64,000 nucleotides of DNA from an uncultured Oscillospiraceae bacterium (GCA_910589145.1 CAJUSD010000015.1:1-64000); one strand, 5' to 3'. Positions 52,976-61,629 are shown, numbered from the stretch's first letter. Notes: generated by a model from the letters alone, not told the origin. Numbers and translations are program-made.

Positions 52976-53839
52976 ATGAAAGACACACGAATTTTTTTAA
53001 TCCCTAACCTGGATAAGTCCGGATCTGCGGAGTACACCGTCCAAATTATTAACAAGCTTGATTCGCTGGGCTTTCTCTGCTTTGCGGACGATTACAACCG
53101 CGGGAAATTTGAAGGAGGGAAAACGGAGTTCCTGCCTTTCGACAATGTGATTGATCAAATGGATATGGTGATTACAATTGGCGGGGACGGCACCATTATC
53201 CGAAGTTGTAAAAGGGTTATGCCCTATGGAAAGCCTATGCTGGGCATTAACTGCGGCCGGCTGGGATTTTTGGCTGACATTGAAGTGAATCAGTTAGATT
53301 TGCTGGAACATCTTGCCAGCGGGGAATATTCTGTTCAGCCCCGCATGATGCTGCGCGCTGTGGTGAGAAGGGGGGAAGTTTCCCAGTCCTTTTATGCTCT
53401 CAATGACTTTTCTGTTACAAAAGGGGAGTTTGCCAAGCTGGTGGATTTGGAGGTATTCTGTAATCAGAAAATGATTATGGATTACCGTGCCGACGGGGTT
53501 ATTTTTTCCACCCCTACCGGATCCACCGGCTATGCTATGTCAGCAGGCGGTCCTATTGTTGATATTGGGCTTGATACCATTGGCTTGACTCCAATTTGTC
53601 CTCATACCCTTTTTTCTAAAACAATCCTCTTTTCCCCCAGTAATGTTTTAGAGGTTCACAGCAAAGAAATTAACAATAGTGCAAATGTAGTCTTTTCTGT
53701 AGACGGGGAACGTATGATGAACCTTACCAGCCAGGATTTTGTGGAAGTTTCCAGGGCTGACAAGACAATGGATTTTATAAACCTTACCCATAATAATTTT
53801 TGCGATATGCTCAATGCTAAAATGTTGGAAAGGGGTTGA
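52976..53839 (+). CDS. nadK: NAD kinase
   Basis: 287 residues. ITIGGDGTIIRSCKR (phosphate-binding GGDGT), LGINCGRLGFLADI, and STPTGSTGYAMSAGGPIV are the family motifs. It makes NADP from NAD. It sits between tlyA and argR, the common order in Clostridia. Confidence 0.96.
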   Translation: MKDTRIFLIPNLDKSGSAEYTVQIINKLDSLGFLCFADDYNRGKFEGGKTEFLPFDNVIDQMDMVITIGGDGTIIRSCKRVMPYGKPMLGINCGRLGFLADIEVNQLDLLEHLASGEYSVQPRMMLRAVVRRGEVSQSFYALNDFSVTKGEFAKLVDLEVFCNQKMIMDYRADGVIFSTPTGSTGYAMSAGGPIVDIGLDTIGLTPICPHTLFSKTILFSPSNVLEVHSKEINNSANVVFSVDGERMMNLTSQDFVEVSRADKTMDFINLTHNNFCDMLNAKMLERG

Positions 53840-53844
53840 TTCCG

Positions 53845-54324
53845 ATGAAATCTGAAAGGCTTGCCAAGGTTTTGGAGCTGATTGACGAAAACGAAATTGA
53901 TACCCAGGAGGAACTGCTCCGGCGGCTGAAGGAAGCAGGCTATGATGTTACCCAAGCTACCGTTTCCAGGGATATTAAAGAACTGCGCCTTGTAAAAGTC
54001 CTTTCTCATAATGGCAGGTATCGGTACAGCGCTAATTTGCAGCAGCCTAAAGTAGACATGTCCTATAAGTTTCACGCTATCTTTTCCCAGTCGGTTCAGG
54101 GCGTGGATTTTGCCGGGAATATGGTGGCAGTAAAATGTTTTACTGGTATGGCTAATGCTGCCTGCGCTGCCCTTGACTCCATACACTGGAACGGGGTTGT
54201 GGGAACATTGGCAGGGGATGATACCATCTTTGTTTTGATGCGTTCGGAGGAGCGGGCTGCTGAATTGGTAGAGGAACTGAAAAATTTGCTGGGGCGCAGC
54301 CTTTCTCCCGCAGACGAGGAATAA
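53845..54324 (+). CDS. argR: Arginine repressor ArgR
   Basis: 159 residues. The N-terminal winged helix (DTQEELLRRLKEAGYDVTQA, VSRDIKELRLVKV) and the C-terminal arginine-binding hexamer domain (GTLAGDDTIFVLMRS) are intact. ATG 53845 is used because the TTG 53836 overlaps the GGAAAGGGG ribosome site. In Clostridia it lies upstream of recN, as here. Confidence 0.95.
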   Translation: MKSERLAKVLELIDENEIDTQEELLRRLKEAGYDVTQATVSRDIKELRLVKVLSHNGRYRYSANLQQPKVDMSYKFHAIFSQSVQGVDFAGNMVAVKCFTGMANAACAALDSIHWNGVVGTLAGDDTIFVLMRSEERAAELVEELKNLLGRSLSPADEE

Positions 54325-54328
54325 GTTT

Positions 54329-54658
54329 ATGGCAAAACATGAGTTTGGCCTGATGGAAACTGACCCAGTACCTGGTGTATGGTATGATGAATATGAACCG
54401 CAGAATTATAATTGTATCTCTATAGATGATGATTATATTGAACCTTTGTTGTCAGAATTGGCGGAGATCGGATTTTTTTGGCATACCCTTTACAGGCCGG
54501 AGAAGGGGTTGGCTTACTATGGGATTACTTTGATCCCGCCTTCGTCTATGGGGGACGTCCTTGCGGTGCTGGGAGATTTGGAATTTTTTGTTCCGCTCCG
54601 GGAACTGCTCTCCAAGGCGAAGGCAGAAGGAAGGTTTGTGATTCATTTCGGTATTTAG
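54329..54658 (+). CDS. Hypothetical protein
   Basis: 109 residues, acidic, aromatic-rich (TDPVPGVWYDEYEPQNYNC, then DDDYIEPLLSELAEIGFFW), no family recognised. No signal or membrane segment. It starts four bases after argR, so it is likely translated with it. Similar small proteins could be detected in close relatives by search. Confidence 0.68.
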   Translation: MAKHEFGLMETDPVPGVWYDEYEPQNYNCISIDDDYIEPLLSELAEIGFFWHTLYRPEKGLAYYGITLIPPSSMGDVLAVLGDLEFFVPLRELLSKAKAEGRFVIHFGI

Positions 54659-54659
54659 G

Positions 54660-54850
54660 ATGGGGAAGCTTTGTGAAATGTTTGGTGATGGGGCTGGCTT
54701 ATATTAGTCCGAAGAAGGTCACTCCATTTCCGAGGGCTTGAGGTTTTGCTGGATGTGGATACCAAGAAAGCGGTGCGGCTGAAAGAATTTGCCCCAACTG
54801 GTGGGGTGCTGAATATTTCCCTTGATAAAAACGAAGTCGAATTCTTATGA
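54660..54850 (+). pseudogene. Possible broken small gene
   Basis: Coding-like text appears in a different frame here: from about 54737 LEVLLDVDTKKAVRLKEFAP, then TGGVLNISLDKNEVEFL and a stop at 54848-54850. Upstream in another frame is GLAYISPKKVTPFP, which ends at 54741. A frameshift between the two would explain both. No start or ribosome site is visible for the second part. This reading is tentative. Confidence 0.3.
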
Positions 54851-54851
54851 A

Positions 54852-54888
54852 AAAGGGATGCTTCCCTATAAAGCATCCCTTTTTTTCT
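54852..54888 (+). terminator. Terminator of the dxs-argR unit
   Basis: AAGGGATGCTT (54853-54863) and AAGCATCCCTT (54871-54881) with a 7-base loop and a run of seven T. Confidence 0.88.
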
Positions 54889-54925
54889 TCCTTTTTGACG
54901 AACGAATTTTCAGAAAATCCGTTCT

Positions 54926-54960
54926 AAACACTTGTTCTTTTGGAAAAAGTGTGCTATGAT
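54926..54960 (+). promoter_or_regulatory. recN promoter with LexA-like box
   Basis: TTGTTC (54932-54937), 17-base spacer, TATGAT (54955-54960). Overlapping the -35 is AAACACTTGTTC (54926-54937), which on the minus strand reads GAACAAGTGTTT, close to the Gram-positive SOS box GAAC-N4-GTTC. recN is a classic SOS gene, so LexA control is likely. Confidence 0.6.
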
Positions 54961-55003
54961 GGATATATAGAAAAAATGTTCCAAAGTATGGAGGACTTTT
55001 GTT

Positions 55004-56752
55004 ATGCTGTCTCAACTATATATAAAAAATCTGGCTGTTGTAAAAGAAGCGTCTATTGATCTGACCCCTGGCTTGAATGTCTTTACCGGAGAAACAGGTG
55101 CAGGAAAGTCTGTTATCATTGGGGCAATCGCCGCTATTTTAGGGGGAAGGATGCACCGTGACCAAGTTCGCACTGGTGAAACAAAAGCCTGTGTCTCCGC
55201 TTTGTTTACAGATTTGGGACAGAGGGCAAGGGATATGCTGGAAGAACGGGGATTTGCCCCCGACGAAGACGGTTGTTTGCTTATTACCAGGGAATTCAGC
55301 GCCGATGGGCGTAATAGCTGCCGTATCAATACCCGTCCTGCTACTTTGAGTGTTTTAAAGGAAATAGGAATGTATTTAATTGACCTCCATGGGCAAAGAG
55401 ATAATAACCGCCTGCTTCTTCCAGAGTATCAAATGGAATTAATTGACAGCTTTGGACGTTTGGAAGAACAGGCGGATCAGTATCGGTTGGAATACCGCCA
55501 ATTGGCAGCCATCCAAAAGGAAATCCGTTCCCTTCAAATGAATGAGGCGGAAAAAGAACAGAAAATTGATCTGCTGAAACATCAGCTTCGGGAAATCCGG
55601 GATGCAGAACTTTCTTCTGGGGAAGAGGAAGAACTAGTTGCCCAACGTCGGAAAATACAAAATTCCGAACGTATCCTTTCAGGGTTAGCGGAAGCAAGGG
55701 AAAGTTTGGCCGGAGATGAAGGCGGCGAATATACAGGGGCGGTTTCTTTGCTGGAAAATGCTGCCGCCAGTTTGGAAACTGCTGGAAGATTTCTCCCCGA
55801 TATCGCTGATATTGCCGAGCGGATTCAGGAAATGGTTTATGAACTTCAGGAGACAGAACGAGATATCAGCGATCAGTTGGACGATATGGATTATAATCCT
55901 TCCCAACTCAATGAGATTGAGGAACGCTTAGATGAAATTTACCGCTTAAAACGCAAATATGGAAGTTCCTATCAGGATATTATGAGTTTCTATAAAAAGG
56001 CCCAGGAACAGCTTAGGACAATTACTTCTGCCGATGAAAGAATCAAAAAACTACAAAAAGAAATGAAAACCCAGCAGGATTTGGTAAATCGTTTGTCAAA
56101 AAATCTTTCTGACCGCAGAATGGAAGCGGGAAAAGAGTTTGTTGCCCAGGTAGAGGCAGAACTGACCTTTTTGGATATGCCCGCTGTCCGTCTGCTGGTT
56201 CAAAACGACATCCACCTCCCGGATGGGGATGGAATTGATCGGATTGCCTTTCTGATTTCCGCCAATCAGGGAGAACAGCCAAAACCTATGGCGCGGATTG
56301 CTTCCGGCGGCGAATTGTCCCGTATTATGCTGGCTGTTAAAAATGTTATGTGGTCTAGGGATGATGCAGGTACAATGATTTTTGATGAAGTGGATGCAGG
56401 TGTAAGCGGCCGCGCTGCGCAAAAAATCGGCCGGAAACTTTCCCAGGCTGCGAGGAGCCGCCAGGTAATCTGCGTTACACATCTGGCACAGATCGCTTCC
56501 TGTGGGGACAGCCATATGCTTATCCGAAAAGAGGCTGTGAAAGGGCAGACGTATACGAGAGTGTCTGCTTTGGAAGGACAACAGCGTTTAGAGGAACTGG
56601 CCCGCATTATCAGCGGCGAGAATATTACCGATGCATCCCTGCGGACTGCACGGGAAATGGTGGATACTGCCCAGGCAGAAAGGAATAAGATGGAAAATGG
56701 GATTTGCCTGGGGGAGCTGCCTCAGACAAAAAAAGGTAGTATTTCTGCTTGA
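55004..56752 (+). CDS. recN: DNA repair protein RecN
   Basis: 582 residues, SMC-like. Walker A GETGAGKSVIIGAI near residue 30, a long central coiled coil (about 160-380), and the C-terminal ATPase half with RIASGGELSRIMLAVKNV and MIFDEVDAGVSG. It gathers and holds DNA ends in double-strand-break repair. The last codons overlap the -35 box of the tyrS leader. Confidence 0.96.
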   Translation: MLSQLYIKNLAVVKEASIDLTPGLNVFTGETGAGKSVIIGAIAAILGGRMHRDQVRTGETKACVSALFTDLGQRARDMLEERGFAPDEDGCLLITREFSADGRNSCRINTRPATLSVLKEIGMYLIDLHGQRDNNRLLLPEYQMELIDSFGRLEEQADQYRLEYRQLAAIQKEIRSLQMNEAEKEQKIDLLKHQLREIRDAELSSGEEEELVAQRRKIQNSERILSGLAEARESLAGDEGGEYTGAVSLLENAAASLETAGRFLPDIADIAERIQEMVYELQETERDISDQLDDMDYNPSQLNEIEERLDEIYRLKRKYGSSYQDIMSFYKKAQEQLRTITSADERIKKLQKEMKTQQDLVNRLSKNLSDRRMEAGKEFVAQVEAELTFLDMPAVRLLVQNDIHLPDGDGIDRIAFLISANQGEQPKPMARIASGGELSRIMLAVKNVMWSRDDAGTMIFDEVDAGVSGRAAQKIGRKLSQAARSRQVICVTHLAQIASCGDSHMLIRKEAVKGQTYTRVSALEGQQRLEELARIISGENITDASLRTAREMVDTAQAERNKMENGICLGELPQTKKGSISA

Positions 56753-56777
56753 CAAACTGAAAAGCGTGTGTTATAGT
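56749..56777 (+). promoter_or_regulatory. tyrS leader promoter
   Basis: Perfect TTGACA (56749-56754, overlapping the recN stop codon), 17-base spacer, TATAGT (56772-56777). Confidence 0.85.
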
Positions 56778-56784
56778 ATCAGCA

Positions 56785-57052
56785 ATGGCATAGACGTGAC
56801 CAAGTAACCGATGAAGAATGGCACAGAGAGCTTTTGGTTGGTGGAAAAAAGCGCGGACTTCATCAGGCGAATACTTCACCGAGCCGCCGTCCGAATGGAT
56901 TTTAAAGGTTTTAGTAGGATTGGTCGGGTACGCCCGTTACAGCGTTATGGCATGGATGTGCCGGAGAGTGGCTGGGAATTTTCCCGGCAACAGAGGTGGT
57001 ACCGCGGTTTATTCGCCCTCTGCTGTGTTACAGCAGGGGGCTTTTATTTTGC
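56785..57052 (+). ncRNA. T-box riboswitch controlling tyrS
   Basis: The T-box core AGAGGTGGTACCGCGG lies at 56992-57007. Upstream is a long stem region with a specifier loop at about 56867-56878 (GAATACTTC) that offers the tyrosine codon TAC. Downstream is a terminator (GCCCTCTGCTG and CAGCAGGGGGC, 57015-57041, then TTTTATTTT). Uncharged tRNA-Tyr would pair with the TAC and with the T-box bulge and block the terminator, so tyrS is expressed when tyrosine is short. The mechanism is from the family; the elements are seen. Confidence 0.9.
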
Positions 57053-57103
57053 AGACATCCTGCCGCCAAATAAATGCCCGTTTTGGGAAAGGAGAAATTT
57101 AAA

Positions 57104-58327
57104 ATGACACTTTTTGAAGAATTCAAACGCCGGGGTCTTATCGCCCAATGCACCAACGAGGAAAAAGTCCGGGAAGCTATGGACAATTCCAAAGTTACCT
57201 TTTACATTGGTTTTGACGCTACCGCTGACAGCCTTCATGTAGGACATTTCCTTCAGCTGATGATTATCCGCAGAATGCAGATGGCTGGACATATGCCTAT
57301 CCTGCTGTTGGGAACTGGTACCACTATGGTTGGCGATCCTACCGGCAAAACTGACATGAGGCAGATGCTTACCGTGGAGGAAATTAACCACAATGCCGAC
57401 TGTTTCCTTCAGCAGATGGGCAGGCTGGTTGATATTTCCCCGGACAAGTGCATTGTGGCACGAAACGGCGACTGGCTGATGAAGCTCAACTACATCGAAC
57501 TGCTGCGGGATGTGGGGGTTCACTTTTCAGTCAACCGGATGCTGACGGCAGAATGTTTTAAATCCCGCCTGGAACGGGGGCTGTCCTTTATTGAATTCAA
57601 TTACATGATTATGCAGAGCTACGATTTCCTGAAATTATTTGAAAATCATCACTGCACCATGGAATTCGGCGGCGATGACCAATGGTCTAATATCCTGGGC
57701 GGCATTGACCTGGTGCGCCGGGTAAAGGGGGAGGAAGTTTATGGTATGACCTTTACCCTCCTGACCACCAAAGAAGGGAAGAAGATGGGCAAGACCGAAA
57801 AGGGCGCCCTGTGGCTCGACCCGGAGAAAACCAGCCCTTACGAGTTCTTCCAGTACTGGCGCAATGTGGATGACGGCGATGTCATTAACTGCTTAAAGCT
57901 GCTCACCTTTGTGCCGGTGGAACAGATTGAGGAGATGGAAAGCTGGAAGGACAGCCAGATCAACAAGGCCAAGGAGATTCTTGCTTACGAAGTTACCTCT
58001 ATCGTTCACGGCAAGGAGGAGGCTGACAAAGCTTTGGCAGCGGCAAAAAGCTTGTTTGGGGGAAGCGGCAACGATGAAAATATGCCTTCTACCACATTGG
58101 ACAGCGGAATATTTACAGATGGTGAGGCTTCTGTCCTGGATGTTCTGGTTGCGGCAAAGCTTGCGCCCTCTAAGGGGGAAGCCCGGAGATTGATCCAACA
58201 GGGCGGCATCTCTATCGACGATAAAAAGGTAGAGGATATCAACGCCAAAATTAAGGCTGAGAATCTTTCCCAAAGCGCTATGATTATCCGTAAGGGCAAG
58301 AAGGTTTACCATAAGATTTCCCTTTAA
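57104..58327 (+). CDS. tyrS: Tyrosyl-tRNA synthetase
   Basis: 407 residues. Class I motifs HVGHF (HIGH type) near residue 46 and KMGKT (KMSKS type) near 228, plus an S4 domain at the C-terminus (SKGEARRLIQQGGISIDDKK). The start is ATG 57104 behind AAAGGAG. Regulated by the T-box leader just upstream. Confidence 0.96.
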   Translation: MTLFEEFKRRGLIAQCTNEEKVREAMDNSKVTFYIGFDATADSLHVGHFLQLMIIRRMQMAGHMPILLLGTGTTMVGDPTGKTDMRQMLTVEEINHNADCFLQQMGRLVDISPDKCIVARNGDWLMKLNYIELLRDVGVHFSVNRMLTAECFKSRLERGLSFIEFNYMIMQSYDFLKLFENHHCTMEFGGDDQWSNILGGIDLVRRVKGEEVYGMTFTLLTTKEGKKMGKTEKGALWLDPEKTSPYEFFQYWRNVDDGDVINCLKLLTFVPVEQIEEMESWKDSQINKAKEILAYEVTSIVHGKEEADKALAAAKSLFGGSGNDENMPSTTLDSGIFTDGEASVLDVLVAAKLAPSKGEARRLIQQGGISIDDKKVEDINAKIKAENLSQSAMIIRKGKKVYHKISL

Positions 58328-58494
58328 TGGTACAGTTAAAGGCATATAAATTGAAAAGGTTTGAAAGTCCAGAAAACTTTCCTAAAAAGTTTTCTGGTCG
58401 CGCCCGCAGGCGCGAAATACCCTTAACTTCAATGTATAGATAACTTAAACGATAATCCGAACGCCACAAACTATTTTAAGTGGAGCAGGGAAAA
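58328..58494. other. Repeat-bearing gap after tyrS
   Basis: Mostly the family-2 hairpin repeat at 58350-58418; the rest is featureless. Confidence 0.45.
58350..58418. repeat. Dispersed hairpin repeat, family 2
   Basis: TTGAAAAGGTTTGAAAGTCC, hairpin CAGAAAACTTT/AAAGTTTTCTG (58370-58396), then a second hairpin TCGCGCC/GGCGCGA (58398-58415). Same layout as 26571-26614, with both arms changed together. May act as the tyrS terminator. Confidence 0.65.
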
Positions 58495-58671
58495 ATGTGT
58501 GCAGGCTGCTTTAAGGATAAAACTGAAAAACAGCTTGAATGATGGTACAATGGGCTGATGGATGAATTAAAAAGGATGAATATAATTCAAAAACCGGAAT
58601 GTTCTTACGCTGGATTCATCCAAAAGAAGCTCCCGCAGGTGTGGGAAAAATACTTTGCTTTGCTTCAATAA
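58495..58671 (+). pseudogene. Small ORF interrupted by one TGA
   Basis: ATG 58495 follows GGAGCAGGG. It reads MCAGCFKDKTEKQLE, then TGA (58540-58542), then in the same frame WYNGLMDELKRMNIIQKPEC and 23 further residues, to TAA at 58669-58671. The whole would be a 58-residue soluble protein with two N-terminal cysteines. The text after the stop is protein-like. The simplest reading is a recent nonsense mutation (for example TGG to TGA). The protein is not recognised. Confidence 0.5.
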
Positions 58672-58700
58672 TCAAACACTTGTAAAAGGAGGAATATGGT

Positions 58701-59177
58701 ATGGCACAGATAAAAATTGCATTTTTAGGTGTGGAAGATTATCCCCAGGTGCTGCGGCTTTTCTGGCAGCTTCATAAAACCCATTCAGATTTGAGGCCGG
58801 ATTTTTATCTTGCCTCCGATATCCCTATTACCCAAGAAAGATATGAGAAAATTTTTGAGGACCCGGAAAACCGTGTGATCGGCGCTATGGATGGGGAAAA
58901 GCTGGTGGGAATGTGTTTCCTGTTTTGGCGGTTCCGCAATAACCCGCTGTGTGTCCCCCGGAAGATTGCATACATGGATGATATTTGTGTGGATGAGGAA
59001 TACAGAAAACAGGGGATAGGGGAGATGATCTGTCAGGAGGCTTTCCGCATTGCCAGAGAGAAAAAGGCAGTTGGCGCAGAGCTGTCGGTGTGGGACTGCA
59101 ACCAAAGTGCGGTGGCATTTTACCGGAAGCTGGGTTTTACCAATAGGACGCTGAACCTGGAACTTAACTTGAACTGA
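58701..59177 (+). CDS. GNAT acetyltransferase
   Basis: 158 residues, complete GNAT domain: DDICVDEEYRKQGIGEMICQ is the acetyl-CoA loop and AVAFYRKLGF the closing motif. The substrate is unknown. ATG 58701 follows AAGGAGG. It is followed by a hairpin terminator. Confidence 0.86.
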   Translation: MAQIKIAFLGVEDYPQVLRLFWQLHKTHSDLRPDFYLASDIPITQERYEKIFEDPENRVIGAMDGEKLVGMCFLFWRFRNNPLCVPRKIAYMDDICVDEEYRKQGIGEMICQEAFRIAREKKAVGAELSVWDCNQSAVAFYRKLGFTNRTLNLELNLN

Positions 59178-59193
59178 TATCATATAAATTCAC

Positions 59194-59227
59194 TAAAAAC
59201 CGTAGGATGAACAGCCTGCGGTTTTTG
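59194..59227 (+). terminator. Terminator
   Basis: AAAAACCG and CGGTTTTT arms around a short imperfect stem, directly after the acetyltransferase gene. Confidence 0.7.
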
Positions 59228-59259
59228 GGCAACAATCTTAAAAGGATGAGTAATTAACA

Positions 59260-59820
59260 ATGAATGCAGAAAATTACGATGAAGAACTTACAGAAGCCTT
59301 TGTAAAAGCTGCTGGCAGCGCATTTTCATCCCTGAAAAAGAACCGCCGGGAGCAGTTCTATTTCTATGCCTTTATTTTTGATGAGGGGATGCATCCCTAT
59401 ATTTCAGCCTGGTCTTACGAAGCACTGGAAAAATCATTTGTTGCTGATGAAGTGCCCGATGAAGATAAAAGCTGGTGGAAATGGGATTCCGCTGATTCTC
59501 CTTATGCGGTTTATGGGTATGATGAGTTTTTTCAGGAGGCAGGCGCTTTGCTTGATAAAAGGCAGGAAAGCATATCTGATGATGAACTGTACAGCACTGA
59601 ATGGGATATGCGGGTCAATTCTATGGAAGAGGCAATGAAAAGGCTTGACCAGTCTGGACTGTTTGGAACCGGAGAGGATAGAAAAAATGTGGTTATCAAT
59701 GTAGAAATTGCGCCGCCTGACGGTTCGGATTATGCAAGGGCGCTCCGGTTAAATCCATCTTCTCCTCTTTTAATGGAATATCTGGACTGCTGTGAAACAC
59801 CAGAAGAAAATGAAGATTGA
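59260..59820 (+). CDS. DUF4303-like protein
   Basis: 186 residues, strongly acidic, with many aromatic residues. FYFYAFIFDEGMHPYISAWS and KWDSADSPYAVYGYDEFF resemble the DUF4303 family, whose members occur as single genes and in immunity-gene clusters. No toxin gene is adjacent. No signal or membrane segment. The family call is from memory and moderately sure. Confidence 0.6.
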   Translation: MNAENYDEELTEAFVKAAGSAFSSLKKNRREQFYFYAFIFDEGMHPYISAWSYEALEKSFVADEVPDEDKSWWKWDSADSPYAVYGYDEFFQEAGALLDKRQESISDDELYSTEWDMRVNSMEEAMKRLDQSGLFGTGEDRKNVVINVEIAPPDGSDYARALRLNPSSPLLMEYLDCCETPEENED

Positions 59821-59840
59821 TTTTGACAAAATCTAATGAA

Positions 59841-59880
59841 AAGGGAGTGGTTCCTAATTAGAGAAACCACTCCTTTTTTG
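59841..59880 (+). terminator. Terminator
   Basis: GGAGTGGTT and AACCACTCC arms followed by TTTTTT, about 20 bases after the DUF4303-like gene. Confidence 0.8.
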
Positions 59881-59979
59881 TGCTTGTTAGTAAAATAAAT
59901 TTTGAAATGTAGATTTAGGCAGGATTTAGAAATCATCAAACAGGGAAAGGGGTACTTTACTTTTATAATTTGTTGTTTC

Positions 59980-60097
59980 TCAATGGACAGCTCTAAATAG
60001 TCGGGAAAATCTGGTATACCTCGATACACGATTATGATTTGACGCTGCCGGAGACATCGGTATCACTTTATCATCAATCAATATAATATGCTTCCGG
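59980..60097 (-). pseudogene. Truncated relic of a Uma2-family gene
   Basis: On the minus strand, PEAYYID followed after a frame change by IDDKVIPMSPAASNHNRVSR closely parallels the start of the intact Uma2 gene next door (SEAYKIDWKEELIDGKVAAM, then SPAANNHNV). After about 30 codons it hits a stop at 59980-59982, and the remainder of the gene is absent. So this is the degraded N-terminus of a second copy. Confidence 0.6.
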
Positions 60098-60141
60098 CAA
60101 AGGGCAGGTTTTTAAATAAGTTGTACCTGGTTTTTAGATTG

Positions 60142-60711
60142 TTATGGAAGAAGATCATAAAAAATATCGTCCAAAGAAATATCAAGATCGTCAAACAGGC
60201 TGCATTTGAAATGTGTTACAAGTTCTTGCCGCTCTGCATCATTCATAGATACAAGCATCCAGTCAGGATAAATACTATAAATATTATGAAAAATCAAGTT
60301 GCCCTTCCCATCATTGAGATAGATTTCAACAGACTTGTCGGCAGGATTGACAATCCAGTATTCCAGAACACCACTTTTAGCATAAACATCTTTCTTATGC
60401 CCTTTATCATTTTTAGCTGTGCTTGGTGAAAGTATCTCAGCAACTAAATCCGGCGCGCCATGTATCCCATCGTGTTTGATTTTATCGCGGTTGCAGACGA
60501 CCATAAAATCTGGAATAAACTTATCGGTTGGAGTTAGATAAACAAGCTCATTATCGCCATAGGGAACACAGGTTTTACCTTTCAAATAAAATTTAAATAT
60601 TCCAAATATATTTCCAGCAATTACATTATGATTATTTGCTGCCGGAGACATCGCTGCCACTTTGCCGTCAATCAGTTCTTCCTTCCAATCAATTTTATAT
60701 GCTTCCGACAT
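60142..60711 (-). CDS. Uma2-family (DUF820) putative endonuclease
   Basis: 189 residues. The restriction-endonuclease-like fold is marked by ELIDGKV at the N-terminus, FIPDFMVVCN, PDLVAEILSPSTAKND, and KKDVYAKSGVLEYWIVNP, with the expected Asp, Glu and Lys positions. Uma2 proteins are widespread and often multicopy; their role is not settled. The start is ATG 60711 behind AGGAGG. A broken copy lies immediately downstream. Confidence 0.82.
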   Translation of the reverse strand: MSEAYKIDWKEELIDGKVAAMSPAANNHNVIAGNIFGIFKFYLKGKTCVPYGDNELVYLTPTDKFIPDFMVVCNRDKIKHDGIHGAPDLVAEILSPSTAKNDKGHKKDVYAKSGVLEYWIVNPADKSVEIYLNDGKGNLIFHNIYSIYPDWMLVSMNDAERQELVTHFKCSLFDDLDISLDDIFYDLLP

Positions 60712-61137
60712 TTTGTTTCCTCCTAATAAATCCTTCTCCAACTATATTTAAAAACATCATACCACAAGATGCATAACACCGTCTCCCCAGGAGAGATACA
60801 GCTTTTTAGTTTTCTTCACAGTCGGAAAGACAGAGAGTGATAAGCGTTTGGCAGAGAATACCAGTATCCTGCGACTGCTCTTTAAAATATGCAGTCATAT
60901 CTGAGTCAATATTGATACCCGATAACAATAACATACTAAAAGTATGTTATTTTTTAGCTAAGGCCTAAGATGATAAAACGTTCTTCCTTCAAATGTTCCG
61001 GGGCATCAATAATACCTTTTTATCTCATTCAAATTCATAATTAAATTATACCTGCTTTATCATTATATGTCAAATTTATATTTACCCTTGTCCAGAAAAA
61101 TGGAACCGGTTCCACCAAAGGAAACGGTTCCGTTTTG
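60712..61137. other. Gap with terminators and a partial repeat
   Basis: About 425 bases without a gene. It contains a hairpin with T-run (AACATACT/AGTATGTT, 60929-60957), a short family-1-like match (GCTAAGGCCTAAGATGATAA, 60957-60976) and the dap-operon terminator (61094-61135). Confidence 0.45.
61094..61135 (-). terminator. Terminator of the dap operon
   Basis: On the minus strand, GGAACCG and CGGTTCC arms (61102-61108 and 61125-61131) are followed by ATTTTTCTGG, just past the stop of the ACT gene. Confidence 0.75.
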
Positions 61138-61629
61138 TTACTCACACACAACCTCAAAGGCTTTTTCCAACGCGGAAACCGCCTCGTGAACCCTGTCCCT
61201 GGGAAGCAGTATTGAAATATCCACTTCCGAGGTGGTGATCAGATAGATTTCCTCGCCTGCGGAGGCGATCACGTCAATGGCCTTTGCTGCAACCCCGTGC
61301 ATGGAGCGCATTTCTTCGCCGTATAGCTGCAATTTACAGTTCCCGCTGCTCACCAGAGGACGCAGGGAGGATACACTTTCCTTTAACTGGTTGCATAAAG
61401 AAAGGGCTTTTAACAAATCTTCTGAGAAAACCGTCAGGGACAGGCTGATTTCCCCGCTGTTGGGGACTGTCTGGGAGATCATATCGATGTTGATCCCTTC
61501 CTCGGAAAACCGGTTCAGGATTTTTGCTATGTTCGACGGCTCTGCCGAAAGCTTATTAAAGGTAATAACCGAAACATCTTCCGTCAGGGTAAGCTTTGAT
61601 ACGCCGTTCATGTCAGATACTCCTTTCAC
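61138..61629 (-). CDS. ACT-domain protein resembling the aspartate kinase regulatory domain
   Basis: 163 residues: two ACT domains (VSVITFNKLSAEPSNIAKIL, then LYGEEMRSMHGVAAKAIDVI) arranged as in the regulatory half of aspartate kinase, but without the kinase domain. It overlaps dapB by four bases. In this operon it could act as a separate lysine or threonine sensor, perhaps associating with aspartate kinase (inference). Confidence 0.82.
   Translation of the reverse strand: MKGVSDMNGVSKLTLTEDVSVITFNKLSAEPSNIAKILNRFSEEGINIDMISQTVPNSGEISLSLTVFSEDLLKALSLCNQLKESVSSLRPLVSSGNCKLQLYGEEMRSMHGVAAKAIDVIASAGEEIYLITTSEVDISILLPRDRVHEAVSALEKAFEVVCE

Noticed and set aside
58540..58542. Selenocysteine codon in the small ORF
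   Set aside because: No insertion hairpin is evident just downstream and the flanking sequence is not like a known selenoprotein; a nonsense mutation is simpler.
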